Assembly (NCBI GenBank): GCA_009602725.1
Contig: WELB01000024.1
Coordinates: 513,454 to 536,674, forward strand
Source of the DNA: Spirogloea muscicola
Taxonomy: Eukaryota; Streptophyta; Zygnematophyceae; Spirogloeales; Spirogloeaceae
Direction: 5' to 3'
Length of the DNA stretch: 23,221 bases
A program made the translations under genes and the position numbers. The notes beneath the pieces are model-generated. The model was not told the origin of the DNA. It ran no database searches and saw only the letters and a program-made list of their open reading frames with translations. Positions 1 to 8,810 of the stretch are shown in pieces; positions within the stretch are counted from its first letter, which is position 1; every line of letters begins with the position of its first letter.

Positions 1-108
1 GCCTCGCCGAGCGGCCAGTCGTCGCCAGCGGTCTCGGCCCCACCGGCGGCGAGCTCGCCGGGCGCTGCCGCAGGCGCCGGGGGCCGTCGCGCCGAGCCGC
101 CAGGAGCC

Positions 109-2391
109 ATGGCACAGCCCGACGGTGTCGAGAGGCCGGCGTGTCGGGCCTTGATGGAGAATCCGGCCACTCCGTCATTGAACGGCGGCCTGGTCGGGCT
201 GCCGTTGGCGAGCCCCTCGGTCGGGCCAGTCGACCGCGCCGCCTCGCCGCCTCCTTCTGGCGCGCTCGTGACCCGTCCACAGTTGGCGCCGCTGCCGTCG
301 GGCCTCCATTGTGCAGGCGGCAGCTCGGGGCCGTCGGAGGCAGTCGGCCTGCCCAACAACCTCAGTGGGGCGGCGGTGGAGGAGAAACGGGTGTCAGTAG
401 TGCCACACCCATTGCGGTTTCTGCACCTTGCAGTGGCGGCGGTTGCGGCGGTGCCGTGCCTGACGGAGCTCACCCAGCTTGGCTTCACGACGTCCCACAC
501 CGTGCTCCTCAAGGTCTGGGCGGTTGCCAGGCTGCGCTGGCCTGTCACTGCTTGGCTGTTGGTGCTGGTGCCCCAGTGGTTGCCCCAGGCATCGTGGGCC
601 TGCCAGCCGAGCGAACTGCAGAGGCAGTGGCCAGCGCTGTGCAAGCGGGTCGGGCTGGAGCCGTCCATGGAGGCGGCGCTGGCGGCGAGGACATACCGCC
701 TGGCCGACGCTGCCCTCCTGGTTGTGAAGCTCGCAGACATCACCAAGTGGCACGTGGACCGGCACACCGATGCCATCGTGAGCCACCCCCTTTCATGCTC
801 GCCAAGTCACTGCTGGCTTTGTCGGCTCTCTCACCAAGGCTGCTGCCACTTCCGTGCAAGCGTCCGCTGACGCGCAGCTGCTGCTGTTGCATGTGCCATG
901 GCTGCCACCACTGCCTCTGCCTTCTTGTGAAGGAACTCTGAAGCCTGACGGTGTTTGTTCCCATCCAATAATGTTGTGATGCTTATGATGAGGTCTGTGC
1001 AGGTCAATGCTGCCAACCAGCGCATGCTGGGCGGTGGCGGCGTGGATGGAGGTAATTTGCCCCAGCGCTCAGCATGCAGCACGAGCAAGGAGGACGACAA
1101 GCGCCTCCTGTTGTCAATCAAGTCAGAGCGCTGATCGCCCTCTGACAATCTTCGCACACGGGGCGGACGCCTCTGGCAGCCATACACCGTGCTGCCGGCA
1201 GCGAGCTCCTCAACCATTGTAGGGGCGTTCCGGAGGTCAGCCCAGGCATTCGCTGCCCCACTGGCCAGGCAGTCATCACTCCGTGAGCACGGCTGGCCCA
1301 CATGGTTGCGCTGCACGGCATCGCGGCCTTCCATGACTGCCGGCCACTTTTGCCGACCTACATTTCTCCACATGCATCGTTCCTTCTGGGCTGGCCTCTC
1401 TCAGGCATCGCCTTGCTGTGAAAGAGATATCTCTTGTCCACTTTGCCGAGTTGGTCAGACAGCCAGGTCAAGTGGATGCAGCTCTCAGGCACTTCAAGCT
1501 CATGCACAAGCTCAGCTTACTCTAAGCTGGGTAGACTTGCATCCCTTCGTCCATCTGCAGCGCCTTCAACCTGCCGGTGAAGAACGTCATCCACACAGTC
1601 GGTCCCATTTATGCGAGCCGCTGTGAGTCGGAGCCGCTGCTCTACCAGTCCTACAGGTACGAGCACCAGTGCCCAGACCCCTTCCAGAGTGGAAGCTGAT
1701 GGTATGACAATATCTAATTTTAGATTTTGTCACAGGGTGCAAAGTCCGTGAAAGACTAGGACTTCACTGCATGAGCCTGACAGTTCTAAGCTCTCTCAAA
1801 ATTGTGTCTGTGTCCACCCTTCAGGAGCTGCTTGGCAGTGGCCAAGAAGAACGGCTTGAGGCATGTCGCATTTCCAGCCATATCTTGCGGAGTCTATGGG
1901 TATGCACTACAATGCTTATTCTGAATGCAGAGCATGCCACGTGACCTGGGGTCCAAAAGGCTGCCTGCCAGTCTGAGACTGATGACTTTGGTTGACGCAT
2001 TTCACCTCTTCTGATTGTAAGACAGGTATCCATACGATGAAGCTGCTGAAATAGCACTGCAAGCTGTGAGAGACCACTCAAAGGATGGCCCTCTAAATGT
2101 GAGTTGCGCACTGATGCTAGTATTCCTTATGACATATATATGAGCTGTGCTTTCCATGTAGTCGTTCTTGTATCTTAGCGTCACTCTGCTGATTTGTACC
2201 ACTCCTATGTCTAGCACAGACGTGCTTGACGCCCTTGCTTGAGATGGTTGTCTGCTTTTTCCCCATGTTGCGATGAAAGTACTAAAGCAACTACAATTGT
2301 TTGGCAGGTCTACTTTTGCCTCTTTGACAAGCCGGCTTTGGCCGCGTGGATACAAGCAGCTGATAGCCAGTTGTCAAGAGTGGATCTGTGA
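109..2391 (+). CDS. Macrodomain (MacroD/Appr-1''-p processing type) protein, seven exons, N-terminus uncertain
   Basis: Exons: 109-777, 1003-1051, 1180-1282, 1561-1656, 1825-1899, 2026-2098 and 2308-2391. All junctions are GT-AG and the phases agree, giving 382 residues from the ATG at 109. The C-terminal ~180 residues form a macrodomain. They carry VNAAN at 224-228, the glycine-rich GGGGVDGAIHRAAG at 233-246, VIHTVGPIY at 283-291 and AISCGVYGYP at 324-333, ending in a strand with YFCLFD. Family members bind ADP-ribose, and MacroD-type proteins remove ADP-ribose from proteins or deacetylate O-acetyl-ADP-ribose; the substrate here is inferred. The first ~190 residues are Ala/Pro/Gly-rich and unrecognised. 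The frame has no stop from base 1 to 109, so the true start may lie left of the window, and an unseen intron within 370-590 is possible. The macrodomain call is firm; the N-terminus is not. Confidence 0.85.
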
Positions 2392-2460
2392 CCTTTTATA
2401 TACATGGCAAAGGGTGTTTGATAGGAGTGAGCGTGCACGTATATGTGCATAACAATTTGC

Positions 2461-2465
2461 TGTAA
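2461..2465 (+). terminator. Putative polyadenylation signal TGTAA (macrodomain gene)
   Basis: TGTAA lies 70 nt after the stop of the macrodomain gene. TGTAA is the usual poly(A) signal of chlorophyte nuclear genes, so the transcript probably ends about 10-20 nt further on. Confidence 0.5.
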
Positions 2466-3630
2466 TTGGATCTGTTGGCTAGTGAGTAGTTGTGCTCTGA
2501 AGTTGTCACGCTTTGTGATCACGAAACTGCCCTGACTCTGGACTATGAGTGAAACGTCTGGACCGTTTTTGATCAGCAACTCACCATTGAAATAGCATAC
2601 ATACACATGTATTTGTCAGCACCACTTTGCTGCCGTAGTCAGCAAGCAAGCAAACTTCTACATCTGTGGACTGTATGTCATTTTGTCTTTTCGTGTTGTT
2701 GTAGACAAAAGTTTGCAGGCCTTTATGCAGCCCAAACCGAAGTTGGGGCTTCTCATCAGTGTTCAACAAACTCATCTTGCCTCTCCTGTTGCCACAAACC
2801 TGAAAATTGGTATTGCAAGCAAAGAATCTACACAGTGAGGGTGTCTTGCAGCAGGAAGCTTGGCTGGGAAACATACCCATTTTCCAGCTTTATGGTGTGA
2901 AAGAAAAACAGCCAGATACTTACATGCCTTCTTAATGCGACATCTAAAGGTTGCTTTAGATGTCGCAAGCCACATCCACTGCGAAGTGTTGACTGGAAAG
3001 ATGTGGAGCACGTTGTCAAGTGGGCTGCGTCATGTTTCGGTTATTTGTGTGCCCTAGCTTACTCTCTAAACCCTTCGGAGTGTATTCATTCATTTTCTAG
3101 GTTGGCCAGTCACGGCCACTGCCCATGCCTGGAAGCGTCTACTTTTCTAGGGTGACTGGATTTGCTTAATTTCAACGTGTAGAATACTTCTCAATTTTTG
3201 TAGATTGAACTGGCTGGGCCGGCTACTCTTATCACATGCTGTGGATCATGTTGAAGCTGACAAACCATGCAAATTGCTTACTCAGGGCTTATGGTCACTT
3301 GAGGAAATAAATTAACCGTTCTTACAACACAGATTTATCAGTAGTTAAGTAGTTAGTTAACGGCCCACTTTGTTCTGGCTTACATTTTCGATGCTTATGT
3401 CAGCCAAATGTGCTGGGGGCCGAACTGAACGATGTTGCGATCGTATTTTTATCAACATGGAAGTAGAGATTGCTCTAATGGTGTTAACAGTATCGTCACA
3501 GTTACTAGAGTTATTGGGATGTTTTATGATCTTGCTGTGTTTAGGAGGAGAGTTTTCAACTATTCTCATTTTGCGTGACAAGCAAAAGCAAAACACAATT
3601 TTGCCAACTTGCTCTTTAGTAACTTTTGAG

Positions 3631-3739
3631 TCTAGTTTGGCTCAGGATGGTTGTTAAGAATGCTTGAGATGTTTACAGAACATGTGAATTAAAGGAGATA
3701 CCAGCTTTGCACACTTTGATATCTAGTTTGGCTCAGGAT
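3631..3739. repeat. Pair of 18-nt direct repeats, 91 nt apart
   Basis: TCTAGTTTGGCTCAGGAT occurs exactly at 3631-3648 and again at 3722-3739. The sequence between the copies is not repeated. It could be a remnant target-site duplication or a short local duplication. Confidence 0.75.
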
Positions 3740-3840
3740 AGTAAGCAAGTTTGCAACGGTCAAAATGTTTCGATTGGATATAGAGTGGTACAGGAGATGT
3801 GGGCACTTCGCACAGATGCAAACATCTCATAGCAATATTG

Positions 3841-4206
3841 TTATTTGCTATCAGAATGGTTATGTGATATGCAGACTAAATCTCCTACGTTTTTCATGCT
3901 CCCATGTGTTGTACCAATCATATCACATATCTCTTTGGCCATATCAATGCAGCTCATATTACTGTTGGGTCCAATCACAAGAACTCCCCTTTTCTGTGGT
4001 CCCTTCTCTTCGGTCATATAAGCCCAGAAAGCCACATTTGTGTTGTTTTCCATGTAGTTTAAGACACCAACACTGGATATCTCGTCTAGCATGTTACTGA
4101 GCAACATTTGCTTAAGTAAAGCATTCGCCATTCTCACAGTTGGCTCTCGTAACTTGCGATTTTGTCTCAAAGCAAGATGTAAAGAATTTACCACCTCCTG
4201 CGTTAG
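3841..4206 (-). CDS. Hypothetical ORF or exon in AT-rich stretch (doubtful)
   Basis: A continuous minus-strand frame of about 120 codons runs from 4206 to a stop at 3841. It has no ATG at its 5' end. A CAG at 4200-4198, just upstream of the GAGGTGGTA context, could be a splice acceptor, making this an internal or terminal exon. The predicted peptide is hydrophilic: it starts with a Leu/Arg/Lys-rich, probably helical part and goes on to a segment with WAYMTEEKGPQKRG and GVLVIGPNSN. I do not recognise it. The composition reads more like protein than the GC-rich shadow ORFs elsewhere, but the evidence is weak and it may be chance. Confidence 0.2.
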   Translation of the reverse strand, partial: LTQEVVNSLHLALRQNRKLREPTVRMANALLKQMLLSNMLDEISSVGVLNYMENNTNVAFWAYMTEEKGPQKRGVLVIGPNSNMSCIDMAKEICDMIGTTHGSMKNVGDLVCISHNHSDSK

Positions 4207-4303
4207 TTACGCACAAATCGAGATATCAGATTTTTTTGCAGAATGTTAAACAGCACACAATTGCATGCGGAAGTCTGAAGCTTGGAGTAAGTCAGAAATG
4301 GTT

Positions 4304-4308
4304 TTACA
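4304..4308 (-). terminator. Putative polyadenylation signal TGTAA (minus-strand LEA gene)
   Basis: TTACA on the plus strand reads TGTAA on the minus strand, about 157 nt after the stop codon of the LEA gene at 4465-5165. Confidence 0.35.
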
Positions 4309-4464
4309 TCAGGTGATTTAAATAGATGGAATAATCAAGTATGTGGTTACTAGTACGAAAACGAAGGTCTTCAGTACCGTACCAAAGGAGTTGAGTTTCT
4401 AATCACTACTTGATGGCTGGAAATGATAACGCCAAGAGGAAAAAGTGTGGGGTGGTAAAGAAAT

Positions 4465-5165
4465 CTAAACCTTCTTGTTACTGTCACCAACAACCGCCTC
4501 CTTCACGTTCTGGGCAGCCTGGCTGACTTTGTCGCCAGCTTGCTGGAGCACACTGCCGGTCTGGTCATAAGTGGCCTTGGCAGCATCGGCAGTGGCATCC
4601 TTAGCCTGAGTGGCTTTGTCAGACGCCCACTGAGCAGTGCTCTGGGCGCTCTCCTTAGTCTGCTGGGCCGTGTCACCGGCGGCGTCCTGAGCTTGGCCGG
4701 CCTTGTCCGAAGCCCACTGGCCAGTACTGTGGGCAGTCTCCTTCGCCTGCTGGCCCGTCTCTCCAGCCTTGTCAGAAGCCCACTGGCCGGTGCTGTGGGC
4801 ACTATCCTTGGCCTGCTGCGCTGTTGAGCCGGCTGAGTCCTTGGCCTGTCCGGCCTTGTCCTGTGCCCAGTTGCTGGTGTCGTGAGCGGCACCCTGCAGA
4901 TGCACGCATCAAGACGCCATCAGAATTCACTTGTGAGCTTCAGCAACAGGGGTTCAACAGCGGTCAACAGATGGAGGAAGCTCAACATCGCCACCCCTTG
5001 CTTCATTACAGCACGGTTTTAGTAAGCTAGCAGCACCACACCTTCTGCTGGCGTGACAGCAAAGGAAGAGGGGAGGGAGAGGGGAGGAGGAGAGGTGCTC
5101 ATGCTCACCTGGGCCTTGTCGCCGGTCCTGTTGACCTGGTCCTGGGCCTTGTCGGCGGTCGACAT
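4465..5165 (-). CDS. Group-3 LEA (LEA_4/HIC-like) stress protein with Trp-containing repeats
   Basis: Two exons, 5165-5109 and 4893-4465, joined in phase 0 (CAG|GTGAGC donor, CTGCAG acceptor), give 161 residues. The protein is almost wholly hydrophilic, rich in Ala, Gln, Lys, Asp, Ser and Thr, with no Cys. It is built from 11-residue-like units such as STGQWASDKAG, TAQQAKDSAH and DTAQQTKESAQ, typical of group-3 LEA proteins that fold into amphipathic helices on drying and protect membranes or enzymes. The closest comparison I can name is the hardening-induced HIC proteins of Chlorella. Trp recurs at residues 28, 57, 79 and 108, which is unusual for LEA proteins. No signal peptide is evident, so the product is probably cytosolic; this is inference. 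The gene is divergent from the LEA-like gene starting at 5919. Confidence 0.88.
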
Positions 5166-5287
5166 GGTGCTTGTGAAGGTGCTGGAGGCAAGGTCGCAAG
5201 GGAAGCTGACGGCTTTGCGGCGTGAAGTGGAAACGGGAGAGGAAGGACAGAATGTGCGAGGTGAAAGTGTCGTATGGGTGGAGCTGG

Positions 5288-5293
5288 CTTATA
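5288..5293 (-). promoter_or_regulatory. TATA-like box for the minus-strand LEA gene
   Basis: TATAAG on the minus strand lies about 123 nt upstream of the ATG at 5165. If transcription starts about 30 nt downstream, the 5' UTR would be around 95 nt. The neighbouring 5318-5338 is a (GGC)n run. Confidence 0.45.
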
Positions 5294-5355
5294 AGGGCGG
5301 GGGGGTTGCCTCAGGGGGGCGGCGGCGGCGGCGGCGGCAGCCGAGGCACAGGGTG

Positions 5356-5801
5356 TGACGTGGCAGATTGCTGCTACGTGGCGCGCTCACAGCGCGTCCG
5401 CAGCACCTGGACCCCACTGGAAGCGCCCCCAGCGTCGACACGTGGTGGCTCAGCGTCGCGCGCTGACGTGGCGAGCAGGCCCTCCCCGTCGATGCCCATT
5501 GGACGGCTCCTGATCCTTCCTACGTGGCAGGGGGGCCGAGCGCTGAGGCGTCGCCACGTGCCGCTTTACTGAACTGCCGCGTGGCAATGGGGGGCAGGTC
5601 GCCAGGCAAGTGCTGGGTGCGAGCGGCGACGATGCGGCGACGGAGGGGCGATCGGACGTCTTCGTCCGCGTCGCTTGGCGTCGATATCGTCGCCCAACGT
5701 CGGCCCGCATCCTCTCGAACGTGCCTCACTTGGATAGTCGTCCTACTGGCAAATCAGCTGAACCGTCGCCCCTACGTCGGCCCCACATTCACTCTAACGT
5801 G
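5356..5801 (+). promoter_or_regulatory. Array of eight ACGTG (ABRE/G-box) cores between two LEA genes
   Basis: ACGTG occurs on the plus strand at 5358, 5376, 5440, 5466, 5522, 5556, 5719 and 5797. Five of these are ACGTGG followed by C or T, as in plant ABREs. CACGTG palindromes (G-boxes) lie at 5439-5444 and 5555-5560, and a related GCGTGGCA is at 5578. Such elements bind bZIP factors in plants under drought, cold or ABA. Their place between two divergent LEA-type genes suggests a shared stress-responsive control region; function in this organism is inferred. Confidence 0.6.
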
Positions 5802-5837
5802 CTTCACTTGGATAGTCCTGTTGGCAATCTCAGCTAA
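5688..5837 (+). repeat. 76-nt imperfect tandem duplication in the shared LEA promoter
   Basis: Unit 1 (5688-5763) and unit 2 (5764-5837) both start with CGTCGCCC and contain ACGTCGGCCC, an AACGTGC site, CACTTGGATAGTC and a TTGGCAA/CTGGCAA block before CAGCT(G)AAC. The duplication carries two of the ACGTG cores and lies 80-230 nt upstream of the ATG at 5919. Confidence 0.85.
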
Positions 5838-5867
5838 CGCCGCCGCCGCCCGCCGACGCTACTCAGG

Positions 5868-5892
5868 GCCGCCGCCGCCGCCGCCGCCGCCC
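5868..5892 (+). repeat. (GCC)n trinucleotide run in 5' leader
   Basis: About eight GCC units lie just upstream of the ATG at 5919, probably in the 5' UTR of the plus-strand LEA-like gene. Confidence 0.8.
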
Positions 5893-5918
5893 AGCTGCCG
5901 CCGCCTTCGCTGGCGGGC

Positions 5919-6970
5919 ATGGACGCCAGCGGAGACATCAACAGCAGCCACGCGCCCGCGGGGCTGCATGTAGGCGCCGCTGGCACGCCAGCTCCGCTGA
6001 CGGCGGGTGTCCCAAGCGCCACCAGTCCCGGCATTGGAGCCCCCGGTGTCAGGACTCTGGCGGACGCTAAGGTTAAGATGACGGCTTCTTGCGAACTTGC
6101 CCTTCTCGGCTCTGTGCTCTCCTGTGTGCTCTCTCTGGAGCTGCGGGGCTCTTGAGTCGACATCTTTACAAATTTTCTTGTTGGTAGAAGGGAGGATAGC
6201 AAAGGCTTAGAAGGTGGTTTATCGAGGAGGTTGCTGCTTGCACACGAGGAGTATTTGTCAAGCTGCCTTGATAGCTGCCTTGAGGTGCTGGTGGCTTTGC
6301 CAAGCGTCAGGTGGGGGCGTGGCCTGATACAAGTGGTTGTGCATGCCTGAGATGCAGGCTGACTTGATCGGTCAGCAGCAGGCGGCTGAAGGAACACTAG
6401 GTGCAGGAGATGCTGACGAGAATGCGCACAAGGCAGCGGCAAAGGATCACGCTCAGGTCAGCCAACTAAGACCTTGCAGCTTCATGTCATGGGGTAATTA
6501 CGGCTCTTCACTCAAGCACACCGTTTGGTCACACTTGACAATGATAATCCCACCACTCTTTTTGATAGTGCTGTTCCACAACTTCGTGTGCGAATGCGTA
6601 TCTACGTGCCTGTCATGGATGACTGTCTCCGACTGCTAAGTGGCTACGAAGGTTTTGCTGCAGTATAGTCATTCTGATAGACCACATTGCACTCCTGCAG
6701 GACGTCAAGAGTCATACTAAGGAAACAGCTTCCCAGGGCGTCGCGGCTGCCAAGGAGGGCGCCGCAAACACAGCTGGCAAGGCAGGAGCTGCAGTGAAGG
6801 GCATGGGCGCAAAGATTACCCACATGGCTGAGCAAGTAAAGGCTAAGGTCACTGGCCATCACCCGGATAGCACAGGCACGGGCACGGCCACGGGCGCAGG
6901 CACAGGCACGGGCACAGGCACGGGCACGGGCACGGGCACAGCATCTGCAAATACAGGAACCAACCTTTAG
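5919..6970 (+). CDS. LEA/hydrophilin-like protein with Gly-Thr tail (paralogue of 10204-11020)
   Basis: Three phase-0 exons, 5919-6071, 6358-6456 and 6701-6970, encode 173 residues. Exon 1 is Ala/Gly/Pro-rich and low complexity. Exon 2 is acidic and Gln/Ala-rich. Exon 3 holds an Ala/Lys-rich amphipathic part (KETASQGVAAAKEGAANTAG) and then KITHMAEQVKAKVTGHH at 122-138, which is nearly repeated in the protein at 10204-11020. The C-terminus is a Gly-Thr alternating tail encoded by a GGCACG/GGCACA repeat. There is no Cys or Trp, no membrane segment and no signal peptide. Composition and the Ala-Lys helix match LEA-like desiccation proteins; the exact group is unclear. It shares its upstream region with the LEA gene at 4465-5165, which supports a stress role. 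The start follows a GC-rich leader, and the frame continues cleanly across both introns. Confidence 0.8.
6871..6940 (+). repeat. Coding hexanucleotide repeat (GGCACR)n
   Basis: Units of GGCACG or GGCACA run in frame and encode alternating Gly-Thr with occasional Ala. Hexanucleotide slippage here changes tail length without shifting the frame. Confidence 0.9.
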
Positions 6971-8060
6971 AAAACGAAGGGCTGAGCCAGGGATCTACTT
7001 TGTTGCAGAAGCATTACAGATATGTACAGCCGTTGATATGACTTTCCGTTCAGCAATCATGCTGCATTTGACAAGTGTTGAGCTGCTGAAACGACATCAC
7101 CAACAACCACCTCAAATTTTGGGACATGCTATATATTGATGTACTCTTGTGCAGAGAAAGTATGCAAGACAAGGAGTCCCACTTCTTGTGAGCCGCAAGC
7201 AACATCCCTCCATGTGATTGCTATTGACGTCCCTTTGCATGTGCATTGGCTCCGCTTGGCCTCCTCTTTAGATCTCTTAAGTGCGCTGCACATGTCTGCC
7301 TGCATGCATATCGGCAGGTCCGAATTGGATTCTGCTTGTGCATCACTTAGATGGCTGCCTGATTATCTGCATAGTCTCATCATTCCTGCAGACCTATTGA
7401 TAACATTGAGTGAGCTTAGATGGCTGCACGTCATGACCACTGTTTGGTTTCCCTTCTACAAAATTACACGCAGCATCTTGTAGTTCAGAATAGTGGCCAT
7501 AGCACTTGCAATCACCAAACTCTTGGAGGGCTCTCTTGTTGTCAGTGGATGTCAAGCAAGCTGACATTTGAAGGAGATCATGTCTCTGCAAGCCCTCTGG
7601 ATTTGCCATATTCTACAATGTGAGGTCAAGTACGCAAACGTGATCTAAGAGAACACGAAGACTAGGATTACGAGCTTGGTGATGAGAGTACGGGGTCTTC
7701 GACATGCTGTCGCATAATATTCTTGCTTTGCTATTTGCCCACTATTTTCTCTGAGAGGTTCTAGAAGGGTTGTCCGCTTAGATGCACTGCACTCGTCTGC
7801 ACAAACTACATGTGCAGGCCTGCACTCGGGTGCAGGATCATAGACAGAACCCTACGAGATAAGTAGATAGACCCATACTGCTGAGGCAATGGATATGAGA
7901 GGGATTGGAGCCTTGTAGGTGATCTATGTTTGACATATAGAATGTGCTGTATATTGGGTGTCTACAGCTGCCACCTTGCACTTGGCCAATTCACAACGTG
8001 GACAACTTGCAGGCATGGTACTGCTGCCCTACTGCTGCCCTACTGCTAGGTCTTCGGTTT
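6971..8060. other. Intergenic stretch without a recognised gene
   Basis: ORFs here are short and match nothing I know. The only regular structure is a short tandem repeat of TACTGCTGCCC (8019-8029, 8030-8040, partial at 8041). No TGTAA signal is seen soon after the stop at 6970. Confidence 0.5.
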
Positions 8061-8093
8061 GCGGACTAAGGCGTCATTGAACAGCCCGAGTAG

Positions 8094-8140
8094 CACTTGC
8101 TTTGCTGAGAAGCCTTTCGCAGTTACCACTTGCTTTGCTG
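8094..8140 (+). repeat. 14-nt direct repeat, 33-nt period
   Basis: CACTTGCTTTGCTG occurs at 8094-8107 and 8127-8140, at the left border of the first repeat cluster. Confidence 0.75.
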
Positions 8141-8159
8141 GGTTGTTCGCACTTTCCAG

Positions 8160-8205
8160 TCCCCTTGGACTTCGGTCTGGCCGTTTACAGCCACAGCGCC
8201 CTTAC
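8160..8205 (+). repeat. Hairpin repeat element, diverged copy
   Basis: The core GGTCTGGCCGTTTACAGCC lies at 8174-8192, preceded by TTGGACTTCG and followed by a GCGCCC block. This matches the layout of the copy at 17641-17690. Confidence 0.45.
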
Positions 8206-8319
8206 AGTAGAAATTTGTTTTTCAGACACGGCAGCCAAATTTCAGATAGACTGGGGATCGAGATGAGAAAAAGCTCTTCCGAAGGGGCATTGGCGGAATT
8301 GAGCTAGAGGGGCCTCTCA

Positions 8320-8404
8320 AATGAAGAAAGGGCTCGCCTATTGAGGATAGGGGCTGGAAAAGCCAGCCCCAAAAGAAATGAACAAAGTACGAGAAGGGGG
8401 CCAG
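8320..8404 (-). repeat. Hairpin repeat element
   Basis: The perfect hairpin GGGGCTGG-AAAAG-CCAGCCCC spans 8350-8370. It is flanked by GCTCGCCTATTGAGGATAG on one side and GAACAAAGTACGAGAAGG on the other. In minus orientation it follows the stop codon of the retroelement remnant, as the copy at 18878-18950 does for the second remnant. Confidence 0.75.
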
Positions 8405-8516
8405 GGGAAGCGCTAAGGGAAACAAGCACAAGAAGAAACAAAGCAGCTACGAACTATTCAGTAACCCCTGCTAAGCAGCCGCAGGTCAGAGAAGCTAGGC
8501 TCCTGGAAGTGGGTCC

Positions 8517-8605
8517 CCTGGGTCCTCCTCGTACTTTGTGTGTTCTTTTTTGAGCTGACTTTTCCAGCCTCTATCCTCGATGAGCGAGCGCTTTCCTCTT
8601 CCTGG
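8517..8605 (+). repeat. Hairpin repeat element inserted in the retroelement remnant, with CCTGG duplication
   Basis: The element spans 8522-8600. CCTGG flanks it at 8517-8521 and 8601-8605. The empty site in the other remnant (complement of 18761-18774) has CCTGG once. The core is GAGCTGACTTTTCCAGCCTC, and the flanks match the consensus (CTCGTACTTTGT before, GAGCGAGCGCTTTC after). Confidence 0.75.
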
Positions 8606-8748
8606 CCAGAGCCAGAGGCAGCAGCGAGGGCTCTGCCGGCACGCAGGTGCAGCGCGCGGGCCATAGACCTCTGCAGCGAGACGGGCAAGCGCATACGGTA
8701 CACCTGTGCTAGCGACCCGGCTGCAGGAAAGGCCACCGGCTCCCTATG

Positions 8749-8810
8749 GATGTCCTTTCTTTTTGGGCTGGCTTTGCCAGCCTCTCTTCTCTATGGGCGA
8801 GCACTTTCTC
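8749..8810 (+). repeat. Hairpin repeat element inserted in the retroelement remnant (second insertion)
   Basis: The core GGCTGGC-TTT-GCCAGCC lies at 8766-8782, preceded by CTTTCTTTTTG and followed by CTATGGGCGAGCACTTTCTC. The second remnant lacks about 65 nt at the equivalent place (near 18620). No clean target duplication is visible. Confidence 0.7.

Larger units (their letters stand above)
2470..4440. other. AT-richer intergenic stretch, no confident gene
   Basis: This stretch is clearly richer in A+T than the genes on either side, especially from about 3300 to 4440. It has only short ORFs on both strands and I recognise no protein family in them. The one ORF listed separately (3841-4206, minus) is doubtful. 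It may hold 3'-UTR sequence, decayed insertions or a lineage-specific gene with undetected introns. Confidence 0.5.

Noticed and set aside
141-941. 266-codon plus-strand ORF
   Set aside because: It overlaps the macrodomain exon in another frame and is Ala/Gly/Arg-rich. The 109 frame leads into ADITKWHVDRHTDAI and the macrodomain; this one does not.
3370-3657. 95-codon plus-strand ORF with a hydrophobic middle
   Set aside because: It lies in AT-rich sequence, has no recognised similarity and no supporting splice or promoter context; chance is the simpler explanation.
5834-6442. 202-codon minus-strand ORF
   Set aside because: It is antisense to exons 1 and 2 and the first intron of the LEA-like gene, and includes poly-Ala from the GCC run. 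It looks like a GC-rich shadow.
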